Source of the DNA: a virus
Length of the DNA: 32,247 bases
Virus record (IMG/VR): IMGVR_UViG_3300029260_000321
Location: 1 to 32,247 of that record
Reading direction: 5' to 3' (one strand)
Part shown: piece by piece, positions 6,703-15,292 of the stretch
Layout: every line of letters begins with the position of its first letter
How positions within the stretch are numbered: the stretch's first letter is position 1
Notes under the pieces: generated by a model
Told to the model about the DNA's origin: nothing
Databases searched by the model: none
Seen by the model: only the letters and a program-made list of their open reading frames with translations
Made by a program: the position numbers and the translations under genes

Positions 6703-7192
6703 TCAAGATGATAAAGATAAACTTAAGAAATTAGGTTATTTGGAACTGGTGGATGATAAATATATCATGACAGCAGTAGCTAAAGCATTCTGTGCTAAGC
6801 TTGATAATTATTTTATTAAAGCAAAGAAGAAAACTGATATACAATTGATGGGTAAAGACTTTGCTGATAATATAAACATCTATAGAGAGACATTTCCTAA
6901 TATAAGGTTGCCTAGCGGTAAACCTGCAAGAGTTAATGTTAAAATGCTATCAGAGTCATTCAGATGGTTCTTTGAAACATATGATTATACGTGGAAAGAT
7001 GTCATTGAGGCCTCTAAAATGTACGTTAATGAGTACAGAGATGCTGAATACCTGTATATGCAGACAAGTCAGTACTTTATATGTAAGCAAGATAAACATA
7101 GGGTTAAGCACTCTACATTAGCGGACTATTGTGATATGATTAGAGATGGTATAGATACAGAAGAGAAGAACTTTAAAGAAAAAGTAGTATAA
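6596..7192 (+). CDS. Possible winged-helix replication accessory protein (helicase loader candidate)
   Basis: The 198-residue protein starts with a winged-helix-like segment, MTPNQALILFGIKQGVSST, then KLKKLGYLELVDDKY. A helical region rich in aromatic residues follows (SFRWFFETYDYTWKDVIEASKMYV). Its position, stop overlapping the DnaB start by one base, is where helicase loaders often sit. That placement is the main reason for the proposed role, since no P-loop or known loader motif is visible. The start at 6596 overlaps the previous gene by 107 bases; starts at 6602 or 6638 would shorten the overlap but not remove it. The codon composition gives no sign of a frameshift joining the two genes. 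Confidence 0.6.
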   Translation: MDMWELLQKILKEKMTPNQALILFGIKQGVSSTNTSQDDKDKLKKLGYLELVDDKYIMTAVAKAFCAKLDNYFIKAKKKTDIQLMGKDFADNINIYRETFPNIRLPSGKPARVNVKMLSESFRWFFETYDYTWKDVIEASKMYVNEYRDAEYLYMQTSQYFICKQDKHRVKHSTLADYCDMIRDGIDTEEKNFKEKVV

Positions 7193-8148
7193 TGGCTAAA
7201 ACAAATAAATCGTGGGTAGGACAACATGCTGCATTTAGTGAAGCATTAAAATATATGAATGCTAGGCAGAAAGGTGAGGAGAAATCTATATACACACCTT
7301 GGCCTAAATTTAATGATGCTGCTACCGATGGTTTAGAATGGAATACTCTAACTGTAATTGGTGGTAGGCCTGGTTCAGGTAAAACATTAATAAAAGATCA
7401 AATAATAAGAGAATCATTTGCACTTAATCCTCATGATAAGTTTAGAGTCTTAGAATTTCAGTTTGAGATGGTTGGTAGAACATCAGCTATTAGAGAATTT
7501 AGTTCTATGACTGGTAAGACTTATAAAGAGTTGTGTAGTGCAGGTAGTACTTTACAGCCTGATGTGTTAAATAAGTGTTTAATGTATGCTAGGGAAAGAG
7601 TTAAAAACCCTGTGGATATAATTAGCACACCTTTAACTGTTAATCAGATGCGTGAGCAAGTTGATATGTATATGACATTACATAAAGGTGCAAAGACAAT
7701 AATAACTTTAGATCATACTATGCTTGTAAAGAGAGCACCCTATCAGAACAACACATTAGATATGATGTTTGAGCTAGGTGAATTCTTTACACAATGTAAG
7801 AGAGATTATCCTTGTCTATTTATTTCATTATCACAACTTAACAGGAACATAGATAGCCCAGATAGAGCTATTGATGGTAAGTATGGTAACTATATATTAG
7901 AGTCAGATATCTTTGGTTCAGATGCTATGTTACAGCATGCGGATATGCTTATAGGTATTAACAGACCGGCTAAGCAAAAGATTAGATACTATGGTCCTGA
8001 TAGATATATTATAGAAGATGACAAAACATTAGTATTACACTTTCTTAAAGCAAGAAACGGTGATGCTAGGATGAGTTTCTTTAAAGCTAAGTTTGAGCAA
8101 ATGAAAATAGAAGAAATGCTTACACCTGCACAACAAGAAAGACGTTAA
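7192..8148 (+). CDS. DnaB-type replicative helicase (C-terminal RecA-like domain only)
   Basis: This is a hexameric 5'-3' helicase motor that unwinds the phage fork. Walker A is GRPGSGKT (58-65), Walker B lies in TIITLDHTML, and SLSQLNR matches the DnaB motif with the catalytic-site Gln and Arg. The C-terminal LHFLKARNGD carries the arginine-finger strand typical of DnaB and RadA. At 318 residues it lacks the DnaB N-terminal primase-interaction domain, so contact with the primase must differ or use another protein. Residues 1-50 are a short helical linker. It begins one base before the end of the preceding gene. Twinkle or a circadian KaiC-like ATPase would share the fold, but the SxSQL motif and the replication context favour DnaB. 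Confidence 0.85.
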   Translation: MAKTNKSWVGQHAAFSEALKYMNARQKGEEKSIYTPWPKFNDAATDGLEWNTLTVIGGRPGSGKTLIKDQIIRESFALNPHDKFRVLEFQFEMVGRTSAIREFSSMTGKTYKELCSAGSTLQPDVLNKCLMYARERVKNPVDIISTPLTVNQMREQVDMYMTLHKGAKTIITLDHTMLVKRAPYQNNTLDMMFELGEFFTQCKRDYPCLFISLSQLNRNIDSPDRAIDGKYGNYILESDIFGSDAMLQHADMLIGINRPAKQKIRYYGPDRYIIEDDKTLVLHFLKARNGDARMSFFKAKFEQMKIEEMLTPAQQERR

Positions 8149-8164
8149 CATTAACAATTAAAAT

Positions 8165-8707
8165 ATGGCAATATCAACTACAGAGCGCAAGAAAAGAGTC
8201 TCTGATTTAAAGACAGAGCATGATAATTACTTTCAAGTAGAAGGTAAGAAGAATGCATTATACATTCCTAAGATGGCTTACAGGCCTTCTGGTAAGGATG
8301 AACTACATGTTAGTTTCTTTCCTAGTGAATTAGAAAAGGAAGAAGATGTATATACAGAGTTTGTAAGTATAGACTATGTAAGTGAGGACCCAAAGAGAAC
8401 ATTATATCTCTTACGTTATAATCCACACTGGAAATCAGAGTATGAATTAATTACTTCTAACTCAGGATTTCAAAGACATATGATTCCTGTTAGTGAATTA
8501 AAAGTTATTAATGACGTTACTGATAGAAATAAAAGTAAGCTGTCTACAGCAGGGATGAAGAATGATGCTCATACTACAGCTAAGGCTATAACTTTATTTG
8601 ATTTAGATGATCCAGATGAAACTACAGGATCATTATTAGTAAGTAAGCTAGAAGAAATAAATCAAACATTAATAACATTAACCAAAGTAATAACTAAATA
8701 TAGATAA
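8165..8707 (+). CDS. Conserved-looking hypothetical protein of the replication operon
   Basis: I do not recognise this 180-residue protein. The first 120 residues are mixed alpha/beta with several aromatic beta strands (ELHVSFFPSEL, RTLYLLRYNPHWKSEYELI). After a linker with FDLDDPDETTG, the last 30 residues form a long amphipathic helix (LVSKLEEINQTLITLTKVI) that may oligomerise. It lies between the DnaB gene and the Sak4-like ATPase gene with gaps of 16 and 6 bases, so it is expressed with them and may be an accessory to either. No catalytic or metal motif was seen. Confidence 0.65.
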   Translation: MAISTTERKKRVSDLKTEHDNYFQVEGKKNALYIPKMAYRPSGKDELHVSFFPSELEKEEDVYTEFVSIDYVSEDPKRTLYLLRYNPHWKSEYELITSNSGFQRHMIPVSELKVINDVTDRNKSKLSTAGMKNDAHTTAKAITLFDLDDPDETTGSLLVSKLEEINQTLITLTKVITKYR

Positions 8708-8713
8708 ATAAGT

Positions 8714-9397
8714 ATGGCGCAAAGTGTATTAGTCATAGCAGACTCAGGAACTGGAAAATCCACTGCTATTAGAAATTTAAATCCAGATGAAACGTTTATT
8801 ATAAACATTGCTAACAAGCCCTTACCTTTTAAAGGTTGGAAAAAAAACTATACTTTAATTAGTAAAGAAAATCCTAAAGGTAACTTAGCATCAGCATCAT
8901 CTGCTGCAGGTATTATTAAAGCAATAAATCATGTAGATCAGAAAATGCCCGGAATTAAAACTCTTGTAGTTGATGACTGGCAATATATGAGTTCTTTTGA
9001 GTATTTTGATAGAGCAAATGAGAAAGGTTATGATAAGTTTACTCAGATAGCCGCTAACTTAGCACAGGTTGCAAAGTTACCTAAAGATCTAAGAGAAGAC
9101 TTGACTGTAATTTTCTTAACTCATTCAGAAGATTCAACTGACATAAATGGAAATAGAAAAGTTAAAGCTAAAACTATAGGTAAGATGATAGACAATACTT
9201 TAACTTTGGAAGGACTATTCTCAATTGTATTATTTGGTAAAGTAAATAAAAATGATGATGGTGAACTTGAATATGGTTTTGAAACTCAAAACAATGGAGA
9301 GAACACATGTAAATCACCCCAAGGTATGTTTGAAGATAGCTTCATTCCAAACAACCTGCAGTACGTAAAAGACTGTATGAAGAAATATGAAGAATAA
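8714..9397 (+). CDS. Sak4-like RecA-fold ATPase (single-strand annealing/recombination)
   Basis: The 227-residue ATPase has Walker A ADSGTGKST (9-17) at its very start and Walker B TLVVDD (83-88). A later strand, VIFLTHSED, carries the sensor-type polar residue. The short RecA fold with Walker A in the first 20 residues and a D-D-W Walker B matches the Sak4/AAA_24 group of phage proteins. These bind single-stranded DNA and promote annealing, often together with the phage's own SSB. The next gene, 25 bases downstream, encodes an SSB-like protein, which is the usual pairing. A packaging or partition ATPase is less likely given the context. Confidence 0.75.
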   Translation: MAQSVLVIADSGTGKSTAIRNLNPDETFIINIANKPLPFKGWKKNYTLISKENPKGNLASASSAAGIIKAINHVDQKMPGIKTLVVDDWQYMSSFEYFDRANEKGYDKFTQIAANLAQVAKLPKDLREDLTVIFLTHSEDSTDINGNRKVKAKTIGKMIDNTLTLEGLFSIVLFGKVNKNDDGELEYGFETQNNGENTCKSPQGMFEDSFIPNNLQYVKDCMKKYEE

Positions 9398-9422
9398 TTA
9401 ATAAACTAATAAAAGAAAAATT

Positions 9423-10097
9423 ATGTTAAGTACAAGCGGAATGTCAGCAGCAAGCGGCAAAGAAAAACCAGTAATTGGACCAGGAAATCAAGTTGTTAAA
9501 ATCAACTCAATTACATTTGATGTAACTCCATATGCAGCAGATGCATTTAATATTATGTTACATGTAGAATCAGAACCTATGGAAGGAGAATTCCAAGGAT
9601 TCTTAGTAGATGCAAATAATCCAGATAGCCCGCGTTATGCAGGTCAAGTAGGTAGAATTAGATTTTCTCAGTATGCATATAAAGATACTATCTTACCAAA
9701 CGGTAATGAGATCAGTAGAGATACTGAAGTAATGAAAGCAATGATCTTTTTATCAGAACAAATTGGTAAGAGAACTGAGCTAGATGCTATTCAAGCAAAT
9801 ACTATTGAAGACTTTATGCTTAAGTGTAATGAAGTATTGTCAGGACCAACCTTTATGAATATGTGTTTTGGTACACGTGAGTGGGAAAACAAAGAAGGTT
9901 ATGTGAACAATGATTTATATCTACCAAAGATGAGCAAAGCGGGAATTCCTCTTGAGGCTTTAGGTGTAGAAAATTCTAGATTAATTACATATAATCCTAC
10001 TGATAAGAACCATTACAGACCTATAGTTCAGAAAGATGTACCAATGACAAATGCATTTGAACCAACTGCAACAGCAGGTGATGATTTTGATTTGTAA
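9423..10097 (+). CDS. Probable single-stranded DNA-binding protein
   Basis: The 224-residue protein opens with a beta-rich domain (residues 20-90: VVKINSITFDV, AFNIMLHVES, GRIRFSQYAY) that fits an OB fold. It ends in a flexible segment with an acidic, hydrophobic-tipped tail (ATAGDDFDL). This is the classical SSB arrangement, in which the tail recruits replication and recombination partners. It directly follows the Sak4-like gene, and Sak4 proteins are commonly encoded beside their SSB. The start at 9423 gives MLSTSGMSAAS; the Met at residue 7 is a possible alternative. A strong terminator follows, so this ends the transcript that starts at 6161 or earlier. Identification rests on layout and context, not on a recognised sequence motif. 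Confidence 0.6.
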   Translation: MLSTSGMSAASGKEKPVIGPGNQVVKINSITFDVTPYAADAFNIMLHVESEPMEGEFQGFLVDANNPDSPRYAGQVGRIRFSQYAYKDTILPNGNEISRDTEVMKAMIFLSEQIGKRTELDAIQANTIEDFMLKCNEVLSGPTFMNMCFGTREWENKEGYVNNDLYLPKMSKAGIPLEALGVENSRLITYNPTDKNHYRPIVQKDVPMTNAFEPTATAGDDFDL

Positions 10098-10114
10098 GTC
10101 AACTAAATAACATT

Positions 10115-10148
10115 AAGAGGGGATGATCTAGGTTGTCCCCTTTTTTTT
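10115..10148 (+). terminator. Intrinsic terminator after the SSB-like gene
   Basis: AGGGGA (10118-10123) pairs with TCCCCT (10136-10141) around a 12-base loop. AAG upstream extends the stem into the T-tract through A-T and G-U pairs. Eight T residues follow (10141-10148). It lies 18 bases after the SSB-like stop and before the primase ATG, so it splits the replication block into two transcription units or allows partial read-through. Confidence 0.8.
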
Positions 10149-10165
10149 ATTTAATTTTAGCCTTT

Positions 10166-11143
10166 ATGTTTAACACAAAAAATTTAGTACTAGAGGAACA
10201 AGATATACCTAGTTATTGGGTATTTCAGTATTACTTAAATTTATCTGAACCATTGACTGGTCAGGATATAAAGCTAACATCTATATTCAACCCTCTTGAG
10301 AAAACGCCAAGCTTTTGCATTTATGTAGATAAAAAGATAAGGCAATATAAGTTTAAAGACTTCTCAACAGGAAAAAATGGTAATAAGGTGGATTTAGTAA
10401 AGATGCTATTTAATATAGAATACCCGGAAGCGGCCAGGAAGATAGTAAGAGATTACAATTCACATGTAAAGACTAATGGTTTTGAAGAAATTAACTTTAA
10501 ACCGGAGGCAAAGTGGAAAGTAGACTTTATTAAAACAAGGCCTTGGAATGAGACTGATAGTAAGTATTGGTTATCATTTAGAATAGGTATGTCTATATTA
10601 GTAGAATATAACGTTAAACCTATAGAATATTATAATATAGTTAAAGTAGAAAAAGAGAATGTTGAATCACTTACTATAAAAAACAACAGTCTTTATGGAT
10701 ACTTTGACAAAGCAGGGGAAGTATCTAAGATATATCAACCTACTAGCAATAAACATAAATTTCACAAAGTAAAGCAATACCTCCAGGGTTATGATCAACT
10801 AAAGTTTGATAAACCTTATTTGGTAATATGTTCTTCTCTTAAAGATGCTCTATGCTTGAAAGGTATAGGATATAATATAGAAGTATTAGCTCCAGATAGT
10901 GAAAATACAATGATAAAAGCTTATGTAATAGAACATTTAAAGAAACGTTATAAGAAAGTGATAACTCTCTTTGATAATGATGAAGCAGGTATTAAGGCCG
11001 TTAATAAATATGCAGAAGTATATAATATTAATGGATTTGTACCAACTATATGCAAAGACGTATCAGATGCCATGAAGTTACATGGATTTGATAAAGTACA
11101 TGCTATGCTAAAACCATTACTCAAGGAAACCTTAAATAAATAA
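10166..11143 (+). CDS. DnaG-like primase with zinc-less N-terminus and atypical TOPRIM
   Basis: The 325-residue primase makes RNA primers for the fork. The N-terminal part keeps the EKTPSF turn (46-50) and the YKFKDFSTG strand of the DnaG zinc domain but has none of its zinc-binding Cys/His residues; C51 is the only Cys there. The TOPRIM core follows: LVICSSLKDAL (219-229), APDSEN (243-248), LFDNDEAG (268-275) and KDVSDA (297-302). The usual catalytic Glu of the first TOPRIM motif is replaced by Ser-Ser, and E245 in the next strand may be the substitute. I chose ATG 10166; a TTG at 10133 in the same frame lies inside the terminator and is unlikely. The RusA-like gene follows after two bases. 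Confidence 0.8.
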   Translation: MFNTKNLVLEEQDIPSYWVFQYYLNLSEPLTGQDIKLTSIFNPLEKTPSFCIYVDKKIRQYKFKDFSTGKNGNKVDLVKMLFNIEYPEAARKIVRDYNSHVKTNGFEEINFKPEAKWKVDFIKTRPWNETDSKYWLSFRIGMSILVEYNVKPIEYYNIVKVEKENVESLTIKNNSLYGYFDKAGEVSKIYQPTSNKHKFHKVKQYLQGYDQLKFDKPYLVICSSLKDALCLKGIGYNIEVLAPDSENTMIKAYVIEHLKKRYKKVITLFDNDEAGIKAVNKYAEVYNINGFVPTICKDVSDAMKLHGFDKVHAMLKPLLKETLNK

Positions 11144-11145
11144 AT

Positions 11146-11529
11146 ATGAGATGGTTTATACCAGGGTCCGTACCCAGTTCAAAAAACGGAAGACGCTGGA
11201 CAGGTAAATACTTTATAGCTAGTAAAGCTGTAATGAACTATAGAAAAGTAGCCAAAGACTATTATGCTAAGTATGCAGATGAGTTTAAAGCTGAGCTAGC
11301 TAAACATTCATTGCCAGCAAAAATATCTTTTGAGTTTATCAGAGGTAGCCGTCATAAGTTTGACTATATAAATCCTGCACAGACTGTGCAAGATGATATG
11401 GTTAAAGCAGGATGGATTGAAGATGATAATGCAGAATTTATTCTACCTGTCTTTGATAAATATAGTTATGATAAGTCTAAACCAGGTGTTTGGATAGAAA
11501 TATTACCAGATGATAAAGATAACAATTGA
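11146..11529 (+). CDS. RusA-like Holliday-junction resolvase
   Basis: The 127-residue protein matches the small RusA nuclease fold. It opens with IPGSVPSSKN, the strand-turn seen at the start of RusA proteins. The acidic active-site series follows: FDYINPAQ (D73, N76), VQDDMVKAGW (D83, D84) and IEDDNA (D93, D94). In RusA, three aspartates bind magnesium and nick four-way junctions symmetrically. Here D73, D83 and D93 or D94 are the likely equivalents. The basic surface expected for junction binding is present (RGSRHK). It would resolve recombination or replication intermediates before packaging. The next gene overlaps its last 20 bases. Confidence 0.75.
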   Translation: MRWFIPGSVPSSKNGRRWTGKYFIASKAVMNYRKVAKDYYAKYADEFKAELAKHSLPAKISFEFIRGSRHKFDYINPAQTVQDDMVKAGWIEDDNAEFILPVFDKYSYDKSKPGVWIEILPDDKDNN

Positions 11530-11797
11530 TGATTTCTTTTCTATAGTTAGTTTATTAAATGGTTCTAATGAAGATTATCAGATTGCAGTATCTAATTTAG
11601 AGAATCTTAAGTTTAAAGATGAAAAGATTATAAACTTATTATTTACCAAAGCTCTGTTTCTAGATAAAAGAACAAGGTTTGTAAAGTCTAATAGAAATGA
11701 TCCTATGTTAATAGGTAGGAATCTTTTTAATCATATCAAAGCTAACGGCAATAATAAATTATATAAACAAATACTTTATAGAATAATGAATACGTAA
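11510..11797 (+). CDS. Small helical hypothetical protein
   Basis: The 95-residue protein is predicted mostly helical and starts inside the RusA-like gene. A central segment, FLDKRTRFVKSNRNDP, is basic, and the rest alternates hydrophobic and acidic residues. No cysteines, membrane helix or recognised motif are present. Its stop lies one base before the start of the VWA-type gene, so it may be translated together with that module, but it resembles none of its neighbours. Function is unknown. Confidence 0.55.
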   Translation: MIKITIDDFFSIVSLLNGSNEDYQIAVSNLENLKFKDEKIINLLFTKALFLDKRTRFVKSNRNDPMLIGRNLFNHIKANGNNKLYKQILYRIMNT

Positions 11798-11798
11798 A

Positions 11799-12965
11799 AT
11801 GATGAATAACATACAGGATTTAGTTGCTAAAACAACTAAAGAATTAATTTTAACAGAGCCTTTTTATGGGCTCTTTTTAATTGGTATCAATAAGAAGTTT
11901 ACAGATCAAATTCCTACAGCAGGAGTTAGTAAGCACGGTATTGGTATGCAATTGACTATAAACCCTGAGTTTTATATAAACTTAAGTAATCCTCACCGGA
12001 TTGGTTTAATTAAACATGAACTATTGCACATAGCATTTGGTCATTTGTTAATGAGAGATCTATATACTAATCATAAGCTGTTTAATATTGCTGCTGATTT
12101 AGAGATTAACCAGTACATACTGGAAAGTAACCTGCCAGATGGCGGGCTATTACTTAGCTCATTTCCAGAATTAAATCTTCCTAGAAAAGCAGGGACAAAA
12201 GTTTATTACAATCTTTTAGAACAAGCTGAAGAAGATGGTACTGCTCCCTCATTAGATAGTCTTATGGATAAGATGGATGGAGAATCAGAGTATTGCCATG
12301 AAACATGGAATGAATTTGATGATTTATCTGAACCAGATAAAAAACTGATGAGTAAGCAAGTTGATCATCAGCTAAAACAGTCTGCTGAAACTACAATTAA
12401 AAAAAGTGGAAGCATACCTGGTGAATTTAAAGATATAATTGATAGGTTATTCCATATAGAACCGGCTAAGTTTGATTGGAAAGGATATTTGAAAAGGTTT
12501 GTTGGTAATTCTAGTATAGTATATACTAAAAAGCTAAGGCGTAAATACAATAAACGTTATTCAGCTAGTCCCGGCTTAAAGATTAAATTTAAAAATCACA
12601 TTCTTGTTGGTGTAGATACCAGTGGATCTGTAAATAATGATGAGCTAAAAGAATTCTTTAATGAATTAGCACACATGACTAAAACAGGCCATAAGATATC
12701 AGTTGCACAATGTGATACAAGATTAAGAAGTGTAACAGAATTTAATCCAAAGCAGGATTGGGAAATACATGGTCGTGGTGGGACATCATTCCAACCAGTT
12801 ATTGACCACTACAATGAAAAGAAAGGGTCATACACGGCACTTATATATTTAACAGATGGTGAAGCATATGCACCTGATGACTGCCCAAAGAATACCTTAT
12901 GGTGTTTAAGTAGTATATCAGAGATGAATGATGAGTTACCAGGACAAGTAATAAAATTAAACTAA
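11799..12965 (+). CDS. VWA-domain metallopeptidase-like protein (DUF2201 type)
   Basis: The 388-residue protein has two domains. The N-terminal one carries the zinc-peptidase motif HELLH (73-77) followed by FGH (H82) and NIAADLEIN (96-104), which supplies a possible third ligand. The C-terminal one is a von Willebrand A domain with a MIDAS site: DTSGS (273-277), then RGGTSF with the MIDAS Thr, then YLTDGEA with the final Asp. This is the DUF2201 layout, usually encoded next to a MoxR-type AAA+ ATPase as here (4-base gap to the next start). MoxR-VWA pairs act as chaperones that remodel or insert metals into protein complexes. The target in a phage is unknown. Two starts, 11799 and 11802, are in frame. 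Confidence 0.8.
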   Translation: MMNNIQDLVAKTTKELILTEPFYGLFLIGINKKFTDQIPTAGVSKHGIGMQLTINPEFYINLSNPHRIGLIKHELLHIAFGHLLMRDLYTNHKLFNIAADLEINQYILESNLPDGGLLLSSFPELNLPRKAGTKVYYNLLEQAEEDGTAPSLDSLMDKMDGESEYCHETWNEFDDLSEPDKKLMSKQVDHQLKQSAETTIKKSGSIPGEFKDIIDRLFHIEPAKFDWKGYLKRFVGNSSIVYTKKLRRKYNKRYSASPGLKIKFKNHILVGVDTSGSVNNDELKEFFNELAHMTKTGHKISVAQCDTRLRSVTEFNPKQDWEIHGRGGTSFQPVIDHYNEKKGSYTALIYLTDGEAYAPDDCPKNTLWCLSSISEMNDELPGQVIKLN

Positions 12966-12969
12966 GAAG

Positions 12970-14244
12970 ATGGCACAAGTAAATTTAAATGTAACAGAAT
13001 TAAAAGGATTTGTAAATCATATAATTACAAACAACAGATACCTGCAGGCTAATAATAAAAGCCCTGTATCTATAGAAGTAGTAGGTGAATCAGGAATTGG
13101 TAAAACTTCAACTATAGTAGAATTAGCTGAAGAAAACAAATTAAAATTTGTTAAACTAAACCTTGCACAGATAGAAGAGTTAGGTGACCTAGTAGGTTTT
13201 CCTGTAAGACAATTCCAAATGTATAAGGAAAAGAAAGTAAATGCCCCTAAACCAGTTAATGATCTAAACTATACTGCAGCACAAAGATCTGCCGCTTCAG
13301 CAGATTTAGCAAAGATGCCTACAACACTAACTAAAAAAGTTGGTATGTGGGTAGATGAGTTAGCAGTGCAAGAGTATTTAAAGAATGGATACAAAATGAC
13401 AGGTAAAAATAGAATGTCTTATTGTGCTCCTGAATGGATAGCAGATGCTAAAGAAGGCGGTATCCTATTATTAGATGACTGGAATAGAGCTGACACAAGA
13501 TTTATTCAAGCAGTCATGGAATTAATAGATAGACAAACTTATATTTCTTGGACATTACCAAAAGACTGGCACATTATGCTAACAGCAAACCCTGATAACG
13601 GTGACTATATGGTTAACTCTGTGGATTCTGCACAGAAAACTAGATATGTGACCGCAAACCTCAAGTTTGATGTTAATGTTTGGGCCGAATGGGCAGAAAG
13701 TGCAGGGATTGATACTAGATGTATTAACTTCCTGTTACTTCACCCTGAGCTTGTAACTCAAGAAACAAATGCAAGATCAATTACAACATTCTTTAATTCA
13801 ATATCAAGTTTTGATAATTTTGAAGATAACTTATCATTAATACAAATGATTGGTGAAGGTTCAGTTGGAGATGCGTTTGCTTCTATGTTTACTACGTTTA
13901 TTAATAACAAACTAGATAAGCTAGTAACACCTAAAGACTTATTGACTCATGAAAATGAATCATATATCTTAGGAGAGTTACGTAGTTGTATTGGACAGGA
14001 TGATTCATACCGTGCAGATATTGCATCTACACTTGCTACACGTTTAGCTAACTTTTCTGTTGTTTATTCAAAAGAAAACACAGTTAGCCAAAAAATTACT
14101 GATAGACTAATAAGCCTATGTACTAAAGATTATTTTACTAATGATCTTAAGTATCTAGTTGTGCGTACAATCTTTAACGGTAATAAGCAAAAGTTTAATA
14201 AGATGATGATGAATCCATTAATAATTAAAATGACAATGAAATAA
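12970..14244 (+). CDS. MoxR-like AAA+ ATPase
   Basis: The 424-residue protein has Walker A GESGIGKT (39-46). Walker B is ILLLDDWNRAD (165-175), where MoxR proteins usually have DExNRA, and sensor 1 is LTANP near residue 212. An insert of about 75 residues between Walker A and B (QMYKEKKVNAPKP onward) is larger than in typical MoxR. The Walker B second acidic residue is Asp instead of Glu, which may slow hydrolysis. The C-terminal lid is helical. It is encoded directly after the VWA metallopeptidase-like protein, its expected partner, and 1 base before a third large gene. MoxR-type ATPases act with VWA proteins to remodel bound partners. A DNA-translocating role is not suggested by the sequence. 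Confidence 0.82.
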   Translation: MAQVNLNVTELKGFVNHIITNNRYLQANNKSPVSIEVVGESGIGKTSTIVELAEENKLKFVKLNLAQIEELGDLVGFPVRQFQMYKEKKVNAPKPVNDLNYTAAQRSAASADLAKMPTTLTKKVGMWVDELAVQEYLKNGYKMTGKNRMSYCAPEWIADAKEGGILLLDDWNRADTRFIQAVMELIDRQTYISWTLPKDWHIMLTANPDNGDYMVNSVDSAQKTRYVTANLKFDVNVWAEWAESAGIDTRCINFLLLHPELVTQETNARSITTFFNSISSFDNFEDNLSLIQMIGEGSVGDAFASMFTTFINNKLDKLVTPKDLLTHENESYILGELRSCIGQDDSYRADIASTLATRLANFSVVYSKENTVSQKITDRLISLCTKDYFTNDLKYLVVRTIFNGNKQKFNKMMMNPLIIKMTMK

Positions 14245-14245
14245 A

Positions 14246-15292
14246 ATGGCAAAAAAATCAGTATATCAACATTTTGATATTGCTGCACTAAATTACTTTG
14301 ACCTAGCAGCATGTCCTAAAGTAGGGCATGTTGTAGGCCAGGTAATAGAAGACGTGTTAGTAACTCAAGATAAAACTACATATGAAAAAATAGAAACTAT
14401 ATTAACTACAGCTACTGAATCAGGGACAACTTTTTCAAATAAAAAGAAAGCTTTTATTCTTCCTAGATGTAGTGTTTCTCAAGACAGACTTAAAGCTGCC
14501 TTAAAAGAACACGGCATTACAGTAACTAATGACTATACTCTAGCTGATTTAATAGTAGGGCATCAAGATATATCTGACAGATGTCAAAATGGTGGAAATA
14601 TATTGACAACTTTAATGATGGCTAAACTATGGAATTATGAAACTACTAGTGGAGCATCTAAAGTATGTGACATGTCTAGTCTTATTAAATCATATGGTGG
14701 TAATGTTTTAATAACAGCAAAAATTACAGAAAAGATACGTTATTATGATTTAGATGTAGAAAGCAGTCTTTATGATGAGTGGATGCTAACAGGTTTGGCT
14801 ATAAATTTAGCTCACCTAATAGATACTACAGATGATCTAGGTGTTATTGATGCTAATACAGTATTACATAGCTCTGCTAATAAGATGATTATGGATGAGC
14901 AGTTGTTACTTGATTTAGTTACACAGTTTCGTTCATACAATCAAGAAGACTTAGATATTGCAGCTAAGCTAATACCTTGTATAGATTATACTACAAACTA
15001 TCATTTGTTATGGAAGTTTGCTCAAGAATGTGACACCAACCTCTATAAATTTAATAGAGAAAAAGATGTTCAACACTGGCTTAAAGAATCTAAGTTTAAT
15101 CAGTTTAGTAGGAAATCAGCTCAGGATATGATTCTTTGGTTAGAAAAAGAGGAAGAGCTTAATAGAATATCCTTTAAATATTTAGAGCCTATTGTTAGAC
15201 AAGAGATTAGAATAAGCAATAGAGATCTTTATACATTTAAAGTTGCTGTAAAAAAAGAATATCAACAATACTTAAAAGATACAAAAGAATGA
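14246..15292 (+). CDS. Uncharacterised protein 1 of the MoxR-VWA module, possibly BRCT-like
   Basis: The 348-residue protein has no family I recognise. Around residues 70-110 it reads LPRCSVSQDRL, then HGITVTNDYTLADLIVGHQD, a beta-alpha-beta pattern ending in an ADxIV strand that recalls BRCT domains. Around residues 230-265 a helical repeat-like segment contains FRSYNQEDLDIAAKLI. Both features also appear in the next gene in the same order, so the two are probably paralogues with low identity. It starts one base after the MoxR-type gene and overlaps the next gene by four bases, so all four are probably co-translated. A substrate adaptor for the ATPase-VWA pair is an inference. The possible BRCT link needs a profile search. 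Confidence 0.6.
   Translation: MAKKSVYQHFDIAALNYFDLAACPKVGHVVGQVIEDVLVTQDKTTYEKIETILTTATESGTTFSNKKKAFILPRCSVSQDRLKAALKEHGITVTNDYTLADLIVGHQDISDRCQNGGNILTTLMMAKLWNYETTSGASKVCDMSSLIKSYGGNVLITAKITEKIRYYDLDVESSLYDEWMLTGLAINLAHLIDTTDDLGVIDANTVLHSSANKMIMDEQLLLDLVTQFRSYNQEDLDIAAKLIPCIDYTTNYHLLWKFAQECDTNLYKFNREKDVQHWLKESKFNQFSRKSAQDMILWLEKEEELNRISFKYLEPIVRQEIRISNRDLYTFKVAVKKEYQQYLKDTKE

Noticed and set aside
6936-7121. Plus-strand 61-residue frame inside the gene at 6596-7192
   Set aside because: Fully contained in a longer, better supported frame, with no independent start context.
7614-7622. DnaA-box-like TGTGGATAT
   Set aside because: It is a single imperfect copy inside the DnaB gene, with no cluster or AT-rich unwinding region beside it.
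10133-10165. TTG start for the primase
   Set aside because: It lies within the right arm of an intrinsic terminator. ATG 10166 gives a normal N-terminus.
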